Source: Topomyia yanbarensis
Lineage: Eukaryota; Arthropoda; Insecta; Diptera; Culicidae
NCBI RefSeq assembly: GCF_030247195.1
Contig: NC_080672.1
Location: 349,058,413 to 349,122,412 of the forward strand
Length of the DNA: 64,000 nt
Direction: 5' to 3'
Positions 33,697-45,260 of the stretch are shown here, in pieces. The first letter of the stretch is position 1. Each line of letters begins with the position of its first letter. The notes beneath the pieces are model-generated. The model did not search any database, was not told the DNA's origin, and worked only from the letters and a program-made list of their open reading frames with translations. Made by a program: the position numbers and the translations under genes.

Positions 33697-35003
33697 AAAA
33701 TCAGTGAAAGACCATGCTGGTACAGCTTCTCATAAAGAGTGTTGATGGAAATTGAATCAAAAGCGCTCTTAATATCCAAGAAAACTGATGCCATGGTCTC
33801 TTTGCTAGCATACGCCATTTGAATTTCTGTGGAGAGTAACGCAAGACAAACGTTCATCTCTTTACCTTTGCGGAAACCAAATTATGTATCTGACAGTAAG
33901 TTATTTGCCCAATTGTCAAGGCGGAATAGGATCATTTTCTCGAACAACTTCCGGATACAGGACAGAATTTCGATCGGTCGATACGAATTGTGGTCGGAGA
34001 CTGGTTTTCCTTATTTTTAGATGGAGATGACCTTCACGTGCCTCCAGTGTTGAGGGACAATGTTACTCTCAAGAAACTTATTAAATAAATTCAACAAGCG
34101 TCTCTTGGCAGAGCTTGGCGGAGTCTTGTACAAGGTGAATTTGATTCTGTCTGGCCCTAAGGCTTTATTGTTACATGATAAGAGAGCAAGGGAGAACTCC
34201 ACCATCGACAAAGGTGTTTCGTTTGCGCTATCGTGAGGGGGCGCCACGCGCTAGATCTTCCGTTCCTGGGCGGAATCCGGACAAAACTGCTTGGCGAAAT
34301 CGAATATCCAACGGTTTGAATAGTCCGCGCTCTCGTTGGTACTGTTTTCGTTTCGCATATGCCATGCCCGAAAAAGTGCTCATCGACTCATCTCTCATTA
34401 GTTCATCAACGAACCGACGCCCGCAACCATGTTTCTTGTCTTTCAACAAACTCTTCATTTGCGTTTCTAACGTCGCGTACTGTCGATAACTAGCGGGTAA
34501 CCGTCGTCGCGAAGACGTATACACGGCGGCCTCATTCGCGTAAAATTCTGAGTACGCTTTGTCCCACCACCGATTAGGAGAACGTGTTTGGATGTTCGCA
34601 CCGAATAGTTCTGTCCAGAATCAAGCCAGCCAAAATGCAGTACTCTTCCTCCGGAGGAAGCTCTAGTGAGTGGATTGGATTTTGCCGGATATCGTAGCAG
34701 CGTAGCTGTCCCAACCAATCGTATGAGGTCATACGAAATATTAATTGATTCCGATGGCATTGAGCCGTTGGTGATTGTGAGTACGATCGGCAGATGGTCG
34801 CAGCCGTGGAGTTCAGGGATTACCTTCAACGTACAATCTAACCGTAGTGGTGTTGGGCAGAGAGACAAGTCTAAGGCGTTCGGGCACGCTGGGGGAGCAG
34901 AAATTTGTGTCATTGCACCCGTGTTTGAAATTGTCAAATTGAAGTTATCGCAAAGGTAGTGTATTAAGAAAGGCCGGTTATCATAATAAAGGCTGGTTAT
35001 CAT
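33690..35003 (-). pseudogene. I-clade LINE ORF2 relic (endonuclease and RT)
   Basis: Reading 5'->3' on the minus strand from 35003, the first part ends an APE-type endonuclease: ALDLSLCPTPLRLDCTLKV, then GCDHLPIVLTI, where the catalytic SDH has become CDH. A linker follows (YRQYATLETQMKSLLKDKKH, GMAYAKRKQYQRE). The RT fingers follow after a frameshift (NNKALGPDRIKFTLYK, NLFNKFLESNIVPQHWRHV), and then RT motif A (ASVFLDIKSAFDSI, with the catalytic Asp) at about 33700-33857. The sequence stops before motif C (FADD). The frame is broken at least three times. Segments of ORF1 from the same clade lie upstream at 36010-36900. Confidence 0.75.
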
Positions 35004-35039
35004 GCCGCACCGTGAGAGTTAAAGTCTCCTAAAACTAGT

Positions 35040-36000
35040 CGTGGTGCAGGCAGAGTTTATATGATGTTGTGTAGCCGCCGGTGCCCAACCGCGGTGCAAG
35101 GGGTAATATATATGGAAGCTTCGCAAAGGGTTGACTTTTACTTGACAAGCGACGACTTCAATGCCTATTTTTGATCCTCAAAAGTACTCCTCCGTGGGGA
35201 GCATCTCGATCCAGGCGAAAAATATTAAAATCGTGGAAATTAAGATTTATATCGGAAGTTAACTAAGTTTCACATAATGCAAATGTATCAATCTCCAGTT
35301 ATTTCGATCGTGAACCGACAAATGGGCGAAACTAACAAATGTACACAAACAGAGATTTGATTAATATCTGAAAGAGGAGTAAAAATACTTTATAAAAAAT
35401 ATAAAAACTCATTTATAAATATTTCACACTTCATGAAAATCAATTAAAAACAAAACGGCGAATCCGACTTTCAACTGTAAACAAAGAGCCAGGCGGGTTA
35501 CGCCTCTGCATTTCTAAGGTAGTGTATACAGGCGAAATTGACAGCATCATTGTTTACAAGGTCCGTAAACAGAATCGCCCCAAACAAAAACCAAGTGCTT
35601 GTTACGCCCAGGGGGAATAACAAATTTTCCCCTCCAGCGAGCACGGCGAAAGCCACATTTGATTTTTGTTTTTTGGCGACACTGCAGGGCGAAATTGAGA
35701 GTCGTCAAAACAAGAGGGCGACTCAAAAATGGCCTAATCAACATTTCATAACAACACTCGGCGAAATAATCTGTTTTCAATTTTATCAACGAAAACGTTA
35801 TTACATAAAACATTTTAGTTATGCTTCCGAAAACTAGTATTGTTTCAAAGTGTTTCAATACATTTGCAGGCGCAGTATGCAAACACTGTTAAAATACGAT
35901 TTAATTTTCTGAACCGAATTTTCAAAGCTATTTTTCTCGATTCGATATCATTGCGACTTCGGCCCTTTGGTCGATTCATGATCGATTTATTAAAAATTTG
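35040..36000. other. Non-coding interruption within the I-clade LINE
   Basis: About 0.9 kb separates the ORF1 and ORF2 parts of the I-clade LINE, where intact elements have ORF1 end and nuclease N-terminus. None of this is legible as LINE coding sequence. The block at 35470-35730 with repeated GGCGAAATTGA motifs is less AT-rich and might be a separate insertion, but I could not define ends. Confidence 0.35.
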
Positions 36001-36009
36001 AAAGAATCC

Positions 36010-36480
36010 ATATTCAAGATGATACTTCTGCAACTACACTTCTGCGAAAGAGGGCTTGGAACGTCCTGCAAGAAAAAGTTTTAGTTTATCCCCACGTAGT
36101 TTGTGCGCGGGACATGTCGAGATCTCCTGCAGACTCTCTGCACAGTAAGGACACCTTTCAGTATTCCTACTGCACGAATCATCCCCGTAATTCTCGCCGC
36201 ATTTTCCAAAGCTAGCCTTATTGCTGCAATAAGTGACTGTGTGACCCAATTATTTGCACTTAGTGCTATTCTTAACCTGCGGTACGTCTGTTCGTACTGG
36301 TAAACGGACCTTGTGCAAAATTATGTAGTTCGGTAAAGCCATTCCAGCGAAAGACACCCGACAAGAACTTGATTATGAGTATGTTTTCTTACCATCCCCC
36401 GCGAATACTACTGAATTCAAACGCTTACAATCCAATATTTTAACCGGCTGGAGAAAGAACTCTCATCGTTGACAACACCT
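36010..36480 (-). pseudogene. I-clade LINE ORF1 fragment (zinc knuckles)
   Basis: Minus-strand translation (with shifts) reads [33 protein letters not shown]-like sequence and LPVRTDVPQVKN. A zinc-knuckle array follows: TKCK*LGHTVTYC, then GKCGENYGDDSC and RCPYCAESLQEISTCPAH. In the I/Loner-type family this is the nucleic-acid-binding end of ORF1p. One knuckle Cys position holds a stop next to it, and one Cys-x-Cys has become Ser-Phe. It lies in the same orientation as the ORF2 relic at 33690-35003 and is probably part of the same original insertion. Confidence 0.7.
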
Positions 36481-36900
36481 TCAATCTGTACCCTTTCTGC
36501 TGGAATATAAATATAAATATAAATATAAATATAAATATAAATATAAATATAAATATAAATATAAATATAAATATAAATATAAATATAAATATAAATATAA
36601 ATATAAATATAAATATAAATATAAATATAAATATAAATATAAATATAAATATAAATATAAATATAAATATAAATATAAATATAAATATAAATATAAATAT
36701 AAATATAAATATAAATATAAATATAAATATAAATATAAATATAAATATAAATATAAATATAAATATAAATATAAATATAAATATAAATATAAATGTAAAT
36801 ATATATTATATAAATAAATATCCAATATTTTAACCGGCTGGAAAAGGACTCTCATCATTGACAACACCTACAATCTGTACCCTTACTGCTGGAATAAACA
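36420..36900. repeat. Direct repeat pair flanking the AAATAT array
   Basis: A ~75-bp segment containing TCCAATATTTTAACCGGCTG and ACTCTCATC at about 36433-36503 recurs with few changes at about 36820-36895. Both copies are ORF1 sequence of the I-clade LINE, and the hexanucleotide array lies exactly between them. Confidence 0.85.
36506..36795. repeat. AAATAT hexanucleotide microsatellite
   Basis: About 48 tandem copies of a 6-bp unit over ~290 bp with almost no interruptions until ATAAATGTAAATAT near 36790. The near-perfect array indicates recent expansion. Its minus-strand translation is a Leu-Tyr repeat, which is an artefact of the repeat and not a protein. Confidence 0.95.
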
Positions 36901-37300
36901 CATAATAGACTCACGTAAAGTGCTTGCATCAAACAGTATCGTTTGCCTGCTTAGATTTAGTCAACACGACCCTGACTTTATTTGAGCGGACCTTTGTTAT
37001 TTCGGTCACAGCTGATTACCATTCTATCAGGTCTATAGGAATATTTAAGATTAAGTTACGAATTTTAAAATATATTTTTGTTGTGAAACTTTAAGCATTT
37101 TAGAAAATAAGATAAACTTTCCTAACAATCGAGAACTAGAGCCTAAAGCCCCCTAAGAAAACTTTCTGACTATACCACTGGATAGCAGGAATAAAAATGT
37201 CGTTGTCACTAAAATAATAATAATATGGAGTACGCAAAACGCCATATAAGTTTTTCAACATTTTCAACAAAAGTGAACGTATTTCATTATTTTTCCGCCA
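36900..37300. other. AT-rich sequence without recognised gene
   Basis: No protein, mobile element or repeat shared with the rest of the window was recognised. Confidence 0.4.
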
Positions 37301-38160
37301 CCATATAAAGCAGTGCCGGTCCACTGTCCAGCAAGGAGTTCACCAGTCTGCCAACCCTTTACACTAACTACAACTGTGTTGAACTCTAGCGCTTTTTACT
37401 CTTTCGATGATTTTCCTCAATACCACCTTAGATTGGATAAAGCAATTCTCTCCAAACTCAGTTATTATTCTCCCGATCGCTTCCATCGGACACTCGTACT
37501 ACATACAACTCCTGGTTTCTGTTTTCACCAGCACTGGGTTTAGTTTTTCGGTAGATTTTGACAAATGTAGGCCACACATTCAACCACCATCCAGAGCACG
37601 TTCACACGCCCGTTCAGTATATAGAGCCAGTAGTAGGAGCAGACAGCTCAAAACACATTACCCGAGAAAAACGACGACAGCGACGTCGACGCGTTTCCTC
37701 AAAAGTCCTCCCCCGGTGCTCGACAGTGTGTAGTAACGTCCAAGAACCGACCGCGACCACAGCTTGTTCCTGTGCTGGTGGTGTAGAGCAATTCTGGTAT
37801 GTTTGGCTTGAGCAGTGAAGTGTCGGATTGGATCTTGTAGAAAAATTTCTCCGGAAATCTTTTCCAGTCCGATCGGAATTCGGACCGGGAACGGGAACGG
37901 GAACGGGACATCATTCATCACAATCAGTCGACCTGCGGAAACGATCGGTAGCGGTGGGTGGTATCGACTGTGAACTAAACGACATAGTTTCTGGTTTGTG
38001 TGTTGTGGATGGGAAACGGCGAACGACATGTCACCCAACCACCCAAAAAGCAGCGACCAGTGAAGTGAAAGAAGAAAAAAAATCCCGGCACCACTCTGTC
38101 CGGGCGGTGGGCCGTAACGCTAGGGATTGGTTTTGAGTGACGAGGCCAACACGCTTCCAC
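37300..38160. promoter_or_regulatory. GC-richer unique region, possible intron start or divergent promoter
   Basis: This ~850-bp stretch is GC-richer than its flanks and matches no repeat. It contains TATAAAG (37303-37309) and a TTCAGTATATAGAGCC motif (about 37612), and three GGAACG-type repeats near 37885. None of the plus-strand frames looks protein-like. It lies just downstream, on the minus strand, of the signal-peptide exon, so it may be the first part of that gene's intron. Alternatively it is a divergent promoter or a 5'UTR on the plus strand. Confidence 0.3.
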
Positions 38161-38164
38161 CCAC

Positions 38165-38310
38165 CGGAATCGTATTTTGCTACTATAGCTGTTGTTATTG
38201 TTTGGGGCTGCATCTTGTGCTTTTGTATCGGAATTTGGAGCAGCAACCGTCGCCGTAGTGTAACAGCATAGTGACAACAAAATAGCAACAACTTGTAGTA
38301 CCTGCTGCAT
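38165..38310 (-). CDS. First coding exon of a secreted protein gene (candidate)
   Basis: On the minus strand an ATG at 38310-38308 has good insect context (GCAACAATGC). It encodes a classic signal peptide: MQQ, then the hydrophobic core VLQVVAILLSLCC, then TATVAA with a likely cleavage before PNSD. A low-complexity Asn/Ala/Ser stretch (AAPNNNNSYSSK) follows. A splice donor, TTCCG|GTGGGT, falls at 38165/38164 after 48 codons plus two bases. Upstream, at about 38311-38470, is a CA-rich leader typical of insect 5'UTRs with no transposon similarity. The rest of the protein would lie below 38160 beyond an intron and is not visible, so the product cannot be named. Confidence 0.5.
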
Positions 38311-38711
38311 TGTGTTGCTACGTATCTTTCTGCTAGTGAACCAAGAGCGAGTGATGATGTTGTGGTGCAAAGTGCTGGCTGTCGTTCGAAGCATTGATTA
38401 GTGCTTTTGGAATTTGATTTTGGTAGCGCTGCTAATGACAATTAGCATCAGTTTGGGGTTGATGATGGAGAGAGGACGGTTTGGGTTCGAGTTTGGGTTT
38501 TTGCGCCGAGACATTCGGTGATTCAGTTATGAATAGGAATCAAACAGGGACAGAAAAGTTTACTGTTATACAGAAAAAAATTAAATACTTTTTTGCAAAT
38601 TTGTTCAAATCAAAGAGATGTTGTTTTTTTTGTATTTTTGAAAAAAAAAGATATCGACGCCAATAGATTACTTTTGAGTGATTTATTGAGTTTAATTATT
38701 CAAATAAAATC

Positions 38712-38936
38712 TCGACAAACATATCATTACGACTTAAAAGCCAACTGTCAAAATTCTCTTTGAAAGGAAATTCCGTACAAACCGTTACTCGCCAATCACA
38801 GATGTTGGTAGTAAACAAAAGGGAATAGTTTAACTGCTATGAACTGTGTTTAGTCAGTAACGGTTTGTCCGGATTTTCCTTTCAAAGAGAATTTTGACAG
38901 CTTTTAAGCCGTGATCATATGTTTGTCGAGAAATGT
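38712..38936. mobile_element. 225-bp foldback MITE
   Basis: Left arm 38712-38791 (starting TCTCGACAAACATATCA) and right arm 38858-38936 (ending CATATGTTTGTCGAGA) are inverted copies with few mismatches, including AATTCTCTTTGAAAGGA and its complement. The loop is ~66 bp. No clear target duplication was seen. Confidence 0.85.
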
Positions 38937-38939
38937 ACT

Positions 38940-39690
38940 TTCTTGAAATTTGGTACAACTTTAATCAACAAAATCTTTGGAGCGAGAGCAGAAATAACAT
39001 TCATAAACGGCTTTTATCAAACTTCTTCAGGAAAATAGTTGAAACTGATCGAATGAAAAGGTTTAATTTTTTCCTTGGGTGCAATTTTCAACAGTGATTT
39101 AAATGTCACTGTGTTAGGCAATTCTAATGATTTACAAATATATGTATCTAAAGTGATCTGATAACAAAAATTATTTCGAAAACTCAACGTAGAGCTTAAA
39201 TAGTTGTTAAATAGAATATGTATGCAAAGTTTGAAATAAATCGGTTAAGTAATTTTTGAATGGCAGTTAACACCGCAAATCGTGTTTTTTCCAAAGACAT
39301 TTTACAAAAAGCTTCGTAACCGAGTAGCTTGTCAATATTTTTGCATGGAAAAATCACAGAATGTTTTTGAAATGATGCATTCTAATATACAAATGTTTTG
39401 AACAATTCGCTTTACCCAAATTTCTAAAACAATCGCAAAAAAAGTGTTTTTTTCACGCTGAATCGCATACTACATAGTGTATGTATACTTGTCAATAGTG
39501 CTCTTGAAGAATGTCTTATATCCGACCTGACAACTCGCGATATTTGTGCTGTCGCGGTCAATATGTATGAGTGTAGTTAACATAAATAGAAAATACATCT
39601 ATTGTTTGGCATATCTGCCACATAATGAACCTTCTGTGGTCATACTGTGGCAGAAATTAGTTTACACTTATAATTGTCAGTGATGCAAAT
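38940..39690. other. AT-rich sequence without recognised gene
   Basis: No coding, inverted-repeat or shared repeat sequence recognised up to the LOA fragment. Confidence 0.4.
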
Positions 39691-39699
39691 AGTCACCAC

Positions 39700-40160
39700 A
39701 GCTCAGTTATCAATTTGAGAGGCACCGAATTGATGGAATGCTTAAGGAGTACAAATCTGCATTTACTTAATGTAGGAAATCGCCCAACATTTGCACGATC
39801 TGGCAGGAAAGATATGTTAGATTTAACTCTCTGCTCCGACAGTATTACGCATGAGTTGGCAAACTGGCTCGTACGCAACGAGCTTAAACCGTCGGTATCT
39901 AATCATAGGTACATAGTCTTTGATCGTTTCAGCGTTTTGCTACATATCGTCACATATCGTAATCTCAAATCTACGAACTGGGACCGCTGCGGAGAGGGCT
40001 TGGTGAGTAAGTTCCATGGGTATTTTCTAACGATTGTATCTCGAAATGACTTGGATGAGGTCTATGAAACAAATTCACTCATTGTAACAGCATGCCAAGA
40101 AGCGTGTACTCTTCGAGATATCCAAGCTTCTAGGGGAACCCCTCGGTGGATTGCCGAACT
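39700..40160 (+). pseudogene. LOA-clade LINE endonuclease fragment
   Basis: The plus-strand frame from 39700 reads INLRGTELMECLRSTNLHLL, then NVGNRPTFARSGRKDMLDLT, LCSDSI, and PSVSNHRYIVFDRF. This is the C-terminal half of an APE-type endonuclease as in LOA-clade LINEs, where the last block is SLSDHRYI. Here the SDH motif has become SNH, which removes a catalytic residue. It continues with the linker WDRCGEGLVSKFHGYF and stops being LINE-like at about 40160, where a minus-strand RTE fragment begins. A second copy of the same region, from the same clade, is at 60740. Confidence 0.75.
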
Positions 40161-41070
40161 TACTTACCTTACCGTTCATGCTAGAGCCTTATTGTCTCTT
40201 GCTGTATGCAGAAGCCGTCTCCACTCCACTCGGTCCATTGCTGCTTGTCGCCAGCCTCGCAGTCTTCGAAGGGTCCGCAGGTCGTCCTTTATCTGGTCGA
40301 TCCACCGTGCTTGCTGGGCGCCCTGTCTTCTTGTTCATGTAGGGTCGCCCTCAAGAACCAGCTTCACTGGGTCGTCGTCCGACATTCTTACGACGTGTTC
40401 AGCCCAACGCAAATGTCCTATTTTTGCGGTATGCGCGATGGATGGTTCTTCCAGCAGCTGGTGCAAGTCGTGGTTCATTCGCCTGAGCCACGTTCCGTCT
40501 GCACGCCACCATAGATGGTACGCAACACCTTTCGTTCGAAAACTCCAAGGGCGCGTTGGACCTCCACGCGCATAGTCCAGGTCTCGTGGCCGTAGAGGAC
40601 CACCGGTCTAATCAGCGTCTTGTAGATAATCAACTTCGTGCGGCGGCGAATTTTGTTCGACCGGAGCGTCTTTCGGAGTCCAAAGTAGGCACGATTTCCC
40701 GCCAAGATCCGTCTCTGAATTTCTCTGCTGGTATCATTGTCGGCGGTTACCAGTGAACCCAAATACACGAGTTCGTCGACCATCTCGATTTCGTCACCGT
40801 CAATCCGAACTCGGGATGGGAGGTTCACATTGTCGTCTCTAGAACCTCTTCCTCGAATGTACGTTTCCGACATCGCCTCAAAGTTCCGTGCCATTATATC
40901 AATGTCGTCGGCCCGCTCTCCTTATTACACCTTCTAACGCAATGTTGAACAGCAGGCACGATAGACCATCACCTTACCGTAACCCTCTTCGAGAATCAAG
41001 GGGACTCGAGAGTGTCCCTGATACTCAAATAACGCTGGTAGAAGATGGGAATGAGCAGAGTTTTTGCGAA
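40160..41070 (-). pseudogene. RTE-clade (JAM1-like) LINE 3' fragment
   Basis: On the minus strand the fragment begins around 41070 with LESPLILEEG, then CCSTLR-like remnants of the GLSCLLFN motif. RT motif C follows as ERADDIDIMARNFEAM (~40890-40920), with the ADD kept but the leading Phe lost. Thumb and C-terminal sequence come next: VDELVYLGSLVTADNDTSRE, NRAYFGLRKTLRSNKI, RTKLIIYKTLIRPVVLYG, LGVFERKVLRTIYGGVQ. It ends with a C-terminal TRRQGAQQARWIDQI block near 40310-40350. Frames shift at about 40475 and above 40920. JAM1-type RTE elements of Aedes have this sequence pattern. It is 5'-truncated and inactive. Confidence 0.75.
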
Positions 41071-41149
41071 TCATTAGTAAATGTACCACTGCCAAAGGAA
41101 GCCATGTCACCCGTTTTTACAATAATTAAACAATTTTGCTTTTTTGTAA

Positions 41150-41350
41150 ATTCGAAAATTTAACTGATTTAATTATTTATTCTGCTTTAATAATTTATTA
41201 ACTTTATTTAGTTTGAATAAATTTATCAAGCAATCAATTTTATTAGTTTTATCCATTTAATCCATTTTATTAATTCATTCATTTCATTTCATTCATTTGA
41301 TTCGGTTTTGTTAGATTATTCATTTTATTTGTGTTATTAAATTTTATTTA
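41150..41350. repeat. ATTT-rich low-complexity sequence
   Basis: A run of TTTATT/ATTCATTT-type imperfect repeats. No other feature. Confidence 0.6.
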
Positions 41351-41551
41351 TTTTGTGGTGAAGGCCCCATGCGTATACCTTTTTGTAAGCTTTCTTAAGT
41401 CACGGTCTTGGCTAGCTGATTACTTTGATTGTTCATCCGACCAATGTGACGCTGATGACTGTTGCCTTAATCTTCATTATCGTCTAATGCTGGTCTATTG
41501 GTCCGGGAATAATTTGATGGATTCAACTCTTTTAGAATGAGCTGTACTCCG

Positions 41552-41960
41552 TTACCGTTGAACCGATGTTGCACGCCTTTGATCTGGTGAAAACGTAACT
41601 AAACCATCATGGGGTGTAATTAAGGGTGAAATTTGATTGTCATGACACCTTATATCTGACACTTCCAAATTCGTAGATTTATCCGTCACAAAAGCGCTGG
41701 TATTCTTACTACAGGAGCAGGACCAATGCCACATCATAATTCTTTTTAGTGGAAACAAACTTGAATCTGCCAGGGAATTTGCCGCGAGCAGGAACCTCGT
41801 AGAAGTTAAGCTCCAGGAATTGTTTAAAATCGGCTCTCGCAAATAATTCATCGTTGATCACGATCTTCCATTGAACTTTATTAGGACCTGGTCGTACAGC
41901 ATATGGGCTCGAATTTTGGCCGCTTTTTGTTGGGTTGGGTTATTTTCTCGATAACATGGA
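41552..41960 (-). pseudogene. Unidentified degenerate coding relic
   Basis: Minus-strand frames give coherent, protein-like stretches over ~400 bp: VQWKIVINDELFARADF, then FKQFLELNFYEVPARGKFPG and RFKFVSTKKNYDVALVLLL, then with a frame change CHDNQISPLITPHDGLVTFS. The regular composition suggests the relic of a retroelement or DNA-transposon protein. Known families were not recognised with confidence. Several stops interrupt it. Confidence 0.35.
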
Positions 41961-41999
41961 CAGAACAATTTAGTCTCAAGCAAGCATGGGAAAAAACAC

Positions 42000-43135
42000 A
42001 TCTCAAACCGTTCGTTCTGCATTCACAAGAAAGCTTTTTTCACCTATGAAGCATTCTGTTTTCATAGAAAATAAAACAAAGCAACTTGGCAAAGCGAACT
42101 CACCCGAGCCGAAGCTGCAACAAAAAATAAAGAAGTAAATCAATTGCCAGCAAGGGTGGCACTGCTCCAATGGCTCGTGGCTTAGCATTGAGTTTTTATC
42201 AAACAATTATATTCTATTTCGATATCATTTTCCCATAATACAATAAATGTTTGGATATTAATTTATCGTTTATTGGATAGAAATTTTATAATTGCTACTG
42301 GTGTCCACTAGAAGGTTGATAGCACTATTACCTTGCTCCGGACAAACCCAACCCAGAGATCGTATGGCACTGACCCAGAGGACTCCTGCTCGCATGTCAT
42401 AAGAAGTAACAAAAACAGGACCCTCTTCTTCATTTCCTGCATCTCATATACTTTCTAATTCTTATCATTCTTCTTATCTATTTTCATTTTGCTTCTCTTG
42501 TAGCCTTGTTTACTATTTTAAATTATTATTATTTTTTTCGAGATTGCTTGGCCTTTTGATTGTTTGCCTGGTCTATGAATAACATTTAAATTAAATATAT
42601 TGCTAGACATTTTCTTATTATTCGTCGTTATGATGTTCCTAAAACATATTGTTAGGTACCTAACGATTCTCCGCTCGAAGACTCTTAAAACTTTGAATCG
42701 TGTACGAATTTCAGCACATTCGAATACCTATATCACAGAGAACAGATATATAAGCTAGAACGAACTTTCCCGAAAGTTTGTATGTGAAAATATATGAAAA
42801 ATAGGCAATAGAAACAAAAAATTCAGTGCAAAATGCCAGTGTCATCTTGTGTATCTCAAAATCAGCAGATAGCTTAAGGTGTAAGGATGCCGAAGACTGC
42901 AAATTGATCCGATTTTGCAGTAAAAGATATTATTATATAAAATAATGTGTTGCCTCTCTTTCTCGCACATGCTCAGAGTAGGAATTTTCAAAAAAAAATC
43001 GTTTAGTCCTCAATGTTAAATAACATTGTCGGGGAACCTCCAATCAATATGCAAACTCATATTTAGCATATGATCTGTGCATCCATTTACCATTTGAATT
43101 AGCAGTGGTTCGAAAAAAAGTAAAAATTGTAGCCT
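42000..43135. other. No gene recognised
   Basis: AT-rich DNA with no defined repeat. Short ORFs in it have no family features. Confidence 0.4.
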
Positions 43136-43139
43136 CTCG

Positions 43140-43400
43140 ATCTTCTCTCTCCCGTAACACTTATGAAGTGCGCAGTAGTATATAAGGCATCTAGTAATAA
43201 CGAATTTTCGAATTATTATTCCTGCTGTTTCCTGTTGTGATCTACGTACAGGCTTGGCTGGCGCTAGTATGTATTGACCAATAGGCAAATTTGGATTACT
43301 AGGAGTTGGATGATGATTTTTTGTGTTACTCTCAGATATTATTATCTATCCATGCTCTATTCAATTTCATCTAATTCCGATCAATAACGGAGTTTTAACC
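43140..43400 (+). repeat. Long-bodied SINE, 3' body only
   Basis: Starts at CTCTCCCGTAACACTTATGA and follows the SINE body of 12220-12480 (GTGCGCAGTAGTATATAAGG, GATCTACGTACAGGCTTGGC, TAATTCCGATCAATAACGG), with many changes. The tRNA head is absent, so it is a 5'-truncated SINE or the partner LINE's 3' end. Confidence 0.65.
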
Positions 43401-43406
43401 TGGGGT

Positions 43407-45260
43407 CACGGTGTTCTTAAAACCGTTATTAACAAAAAAATGACAATAAATTTGTCATACGGCATTCGAAAGATACAGTATCCAAGCATTTTCTCAGTGA
43501 ATTTCAAAATGATCCATCGAGAGATTCGAGAAAAATTGCAATTTGAAGTTTTATGACACGTTTCATAAGGCTACCAGCAAACACCCACGGGTTTGGTCCT
43601 ATCTCTACAAACAAATTTTTTTTGTCTACTTATTTAGTAGATGGCATTCGAAAGATATAGTAATCAAGGATATCCCCTGCAAGTTTGAGAATATTTTTAT
43701 TGACGGAATTGAAATTTATAACGGTTTGGATCTGGTATGCGGTCATAGATGGGTTTTCTACCAGACTTCAAGCGTGAATACATGTTTGTTCATTGACTAT
43801 TTAGATCGTTTATACGTGTCGCGGTTTTTAAAGGAAAACCTTGCCATTGATTTACATAAATATAATGTACAAAAGGTGTTATTTATATGGCGCACTGAAA
43901 AAATATGAAAATAGGGTTGTCTACCAAACGTTAAATATAATGTGTAAATTTAAAAAAATGGATGAAAGTTGGAATGTTTACTTCAAAGGGCCTTATCTCA
44001 ATGGTTTGTTGACCGATTCTAATTATTTTTTCATTATTGAACAGGTAGCCGTTTCATCGTTAATTTTCATTAAGAAGAATATAAAATAGTCATCTACATC
44101 AATAAATAGACAATATAATTGATCTCAACATATGTATTATCATTATTTAGTGAATATTTTTCTTTAAAAAATAGCGGCCTATCCATTTTTATTTGCTAGT
44201 ACATTGCAATTGCAAAGAACATCTGAATGTCAAATTCTCATGATAAGTTCAATTCGACAATAAAACTACAATAGTTAGAGATATGAGCAGATGAACTTTT
44301 ACTAATAACATCCCATTTGACCAGTTTTAACATCTATCAACCCAACCAGCGAATCACGATTGTACAAAATTTCCAACAAAAACCGTATCATAACATAAAT
44401 TGATCTAAACCTTCAATTTTTTTGAATTTAGGGTTTTATTTTCCCATGATTTGTAGTTTGCGTTCGTTGCATTCAAATAATGTATAGAAATTGATAGGTC
44501 GTCGTTTTGAATATAAAGATATTCACTAAATAGTGATAATACATATGGTTGAGGATAATTATGTTGTCTATTGTTTGAAGTAGGCAACTCCAATTTATAT
44601 TCTTCTTAATGAAAATTAACGATGAAACGTCTACTTGTTCAATAATGAAAAAATAATTGGAATCGATCAACAAACCATTGAGATATGGCCTTTTGAAGTA
44701 AACATTCCGACTTTTAGCCATTTTTTTAAATTTACACATTATATTTAACGTTTGGTAGACAACCCTATTTTCATATTTTTTTCAGTGCACCATATAAATA
44801 ACCTTTTATAGATTATATTTATGTAATTAAATGATAAGGTTTTCCTTTAAAAACGCGACACGTATTAATTATCTAAATAGTCAATGAACAAACATGGATT
44901 CACGCTTGAAGTCTGGTAGAAAACCCATCTATGACCGCATACCACATCCAAACCATTATAAATTTCGATTTCGTCAATGAAATAATTTCAAACTTGCAGG
45001 GATATACTTGATTACTATATCTTTCGAATGCCATGTACTAAATAAGTAGACAAATATTTTTTTGTGTATAGAGTTAGGACCAATCCCGTGTTGGTAGCCT
45101 TATGAAACGTATCATAAAACTTCAAATCGCAATTTCTCTCGAATCTCTCGATGGATCATTTTGAAATTTACTGAGAAGATGCTTGGATACTGTATCTTTC
45201 AAATGCCACATGAGAAATTTTTGGTCATTTTTTGTTAATAACGGTTTTAGGAACACCGTG
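43407..45260. mobile_element. Transib-like non-autonomous foldback transposon
   Basis: Both ends begin CACGGTGTTC when read inward. They then share AAAACCGTTATTAAC and an A-run followed by TGAC. The arms (about 43407-44165 and 44497-45260) are ~760-bp inverted copies around a ~330-bp centre. A perfect 5-bp target duplication, GGGGT, sits at 43402-43406 and 45261-45265. A CACWRTG-like heptamer, an A-rich block about 20-23 bases inside, and a GC-rich 5-bp duplication are the features known for Transib elements, whose ends resemble V(D)J recombination signals. No transposase is present. The arms have open frames by chance only. Confidence 0.75.

Noticed and set aside
36481..36867. Open frame of repeated Leu-Tyr
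   Set aside because: It is the direct translation of the AAATAT microsatellite on the minus strand.
36433..36895. LTR pair flanking the AAATAT array
   Set aside because: The ~75-bp direct repeats are LINE ORF1 coding sequence without TG..CA ends or target duplication.
40200..40940. Plus-strand open frames overlapping the RTE fragment
   Set aside because: Clear LINE protein motifs lie on the minus strand; the plus-strand frames are shadows.
43543..44089. Long-looking open frames in the Transib-like arm
   Set aside because: They lack any motif, are not preserved in the other arm, and lie wholly in the inverted arm of a non-autonomous element.
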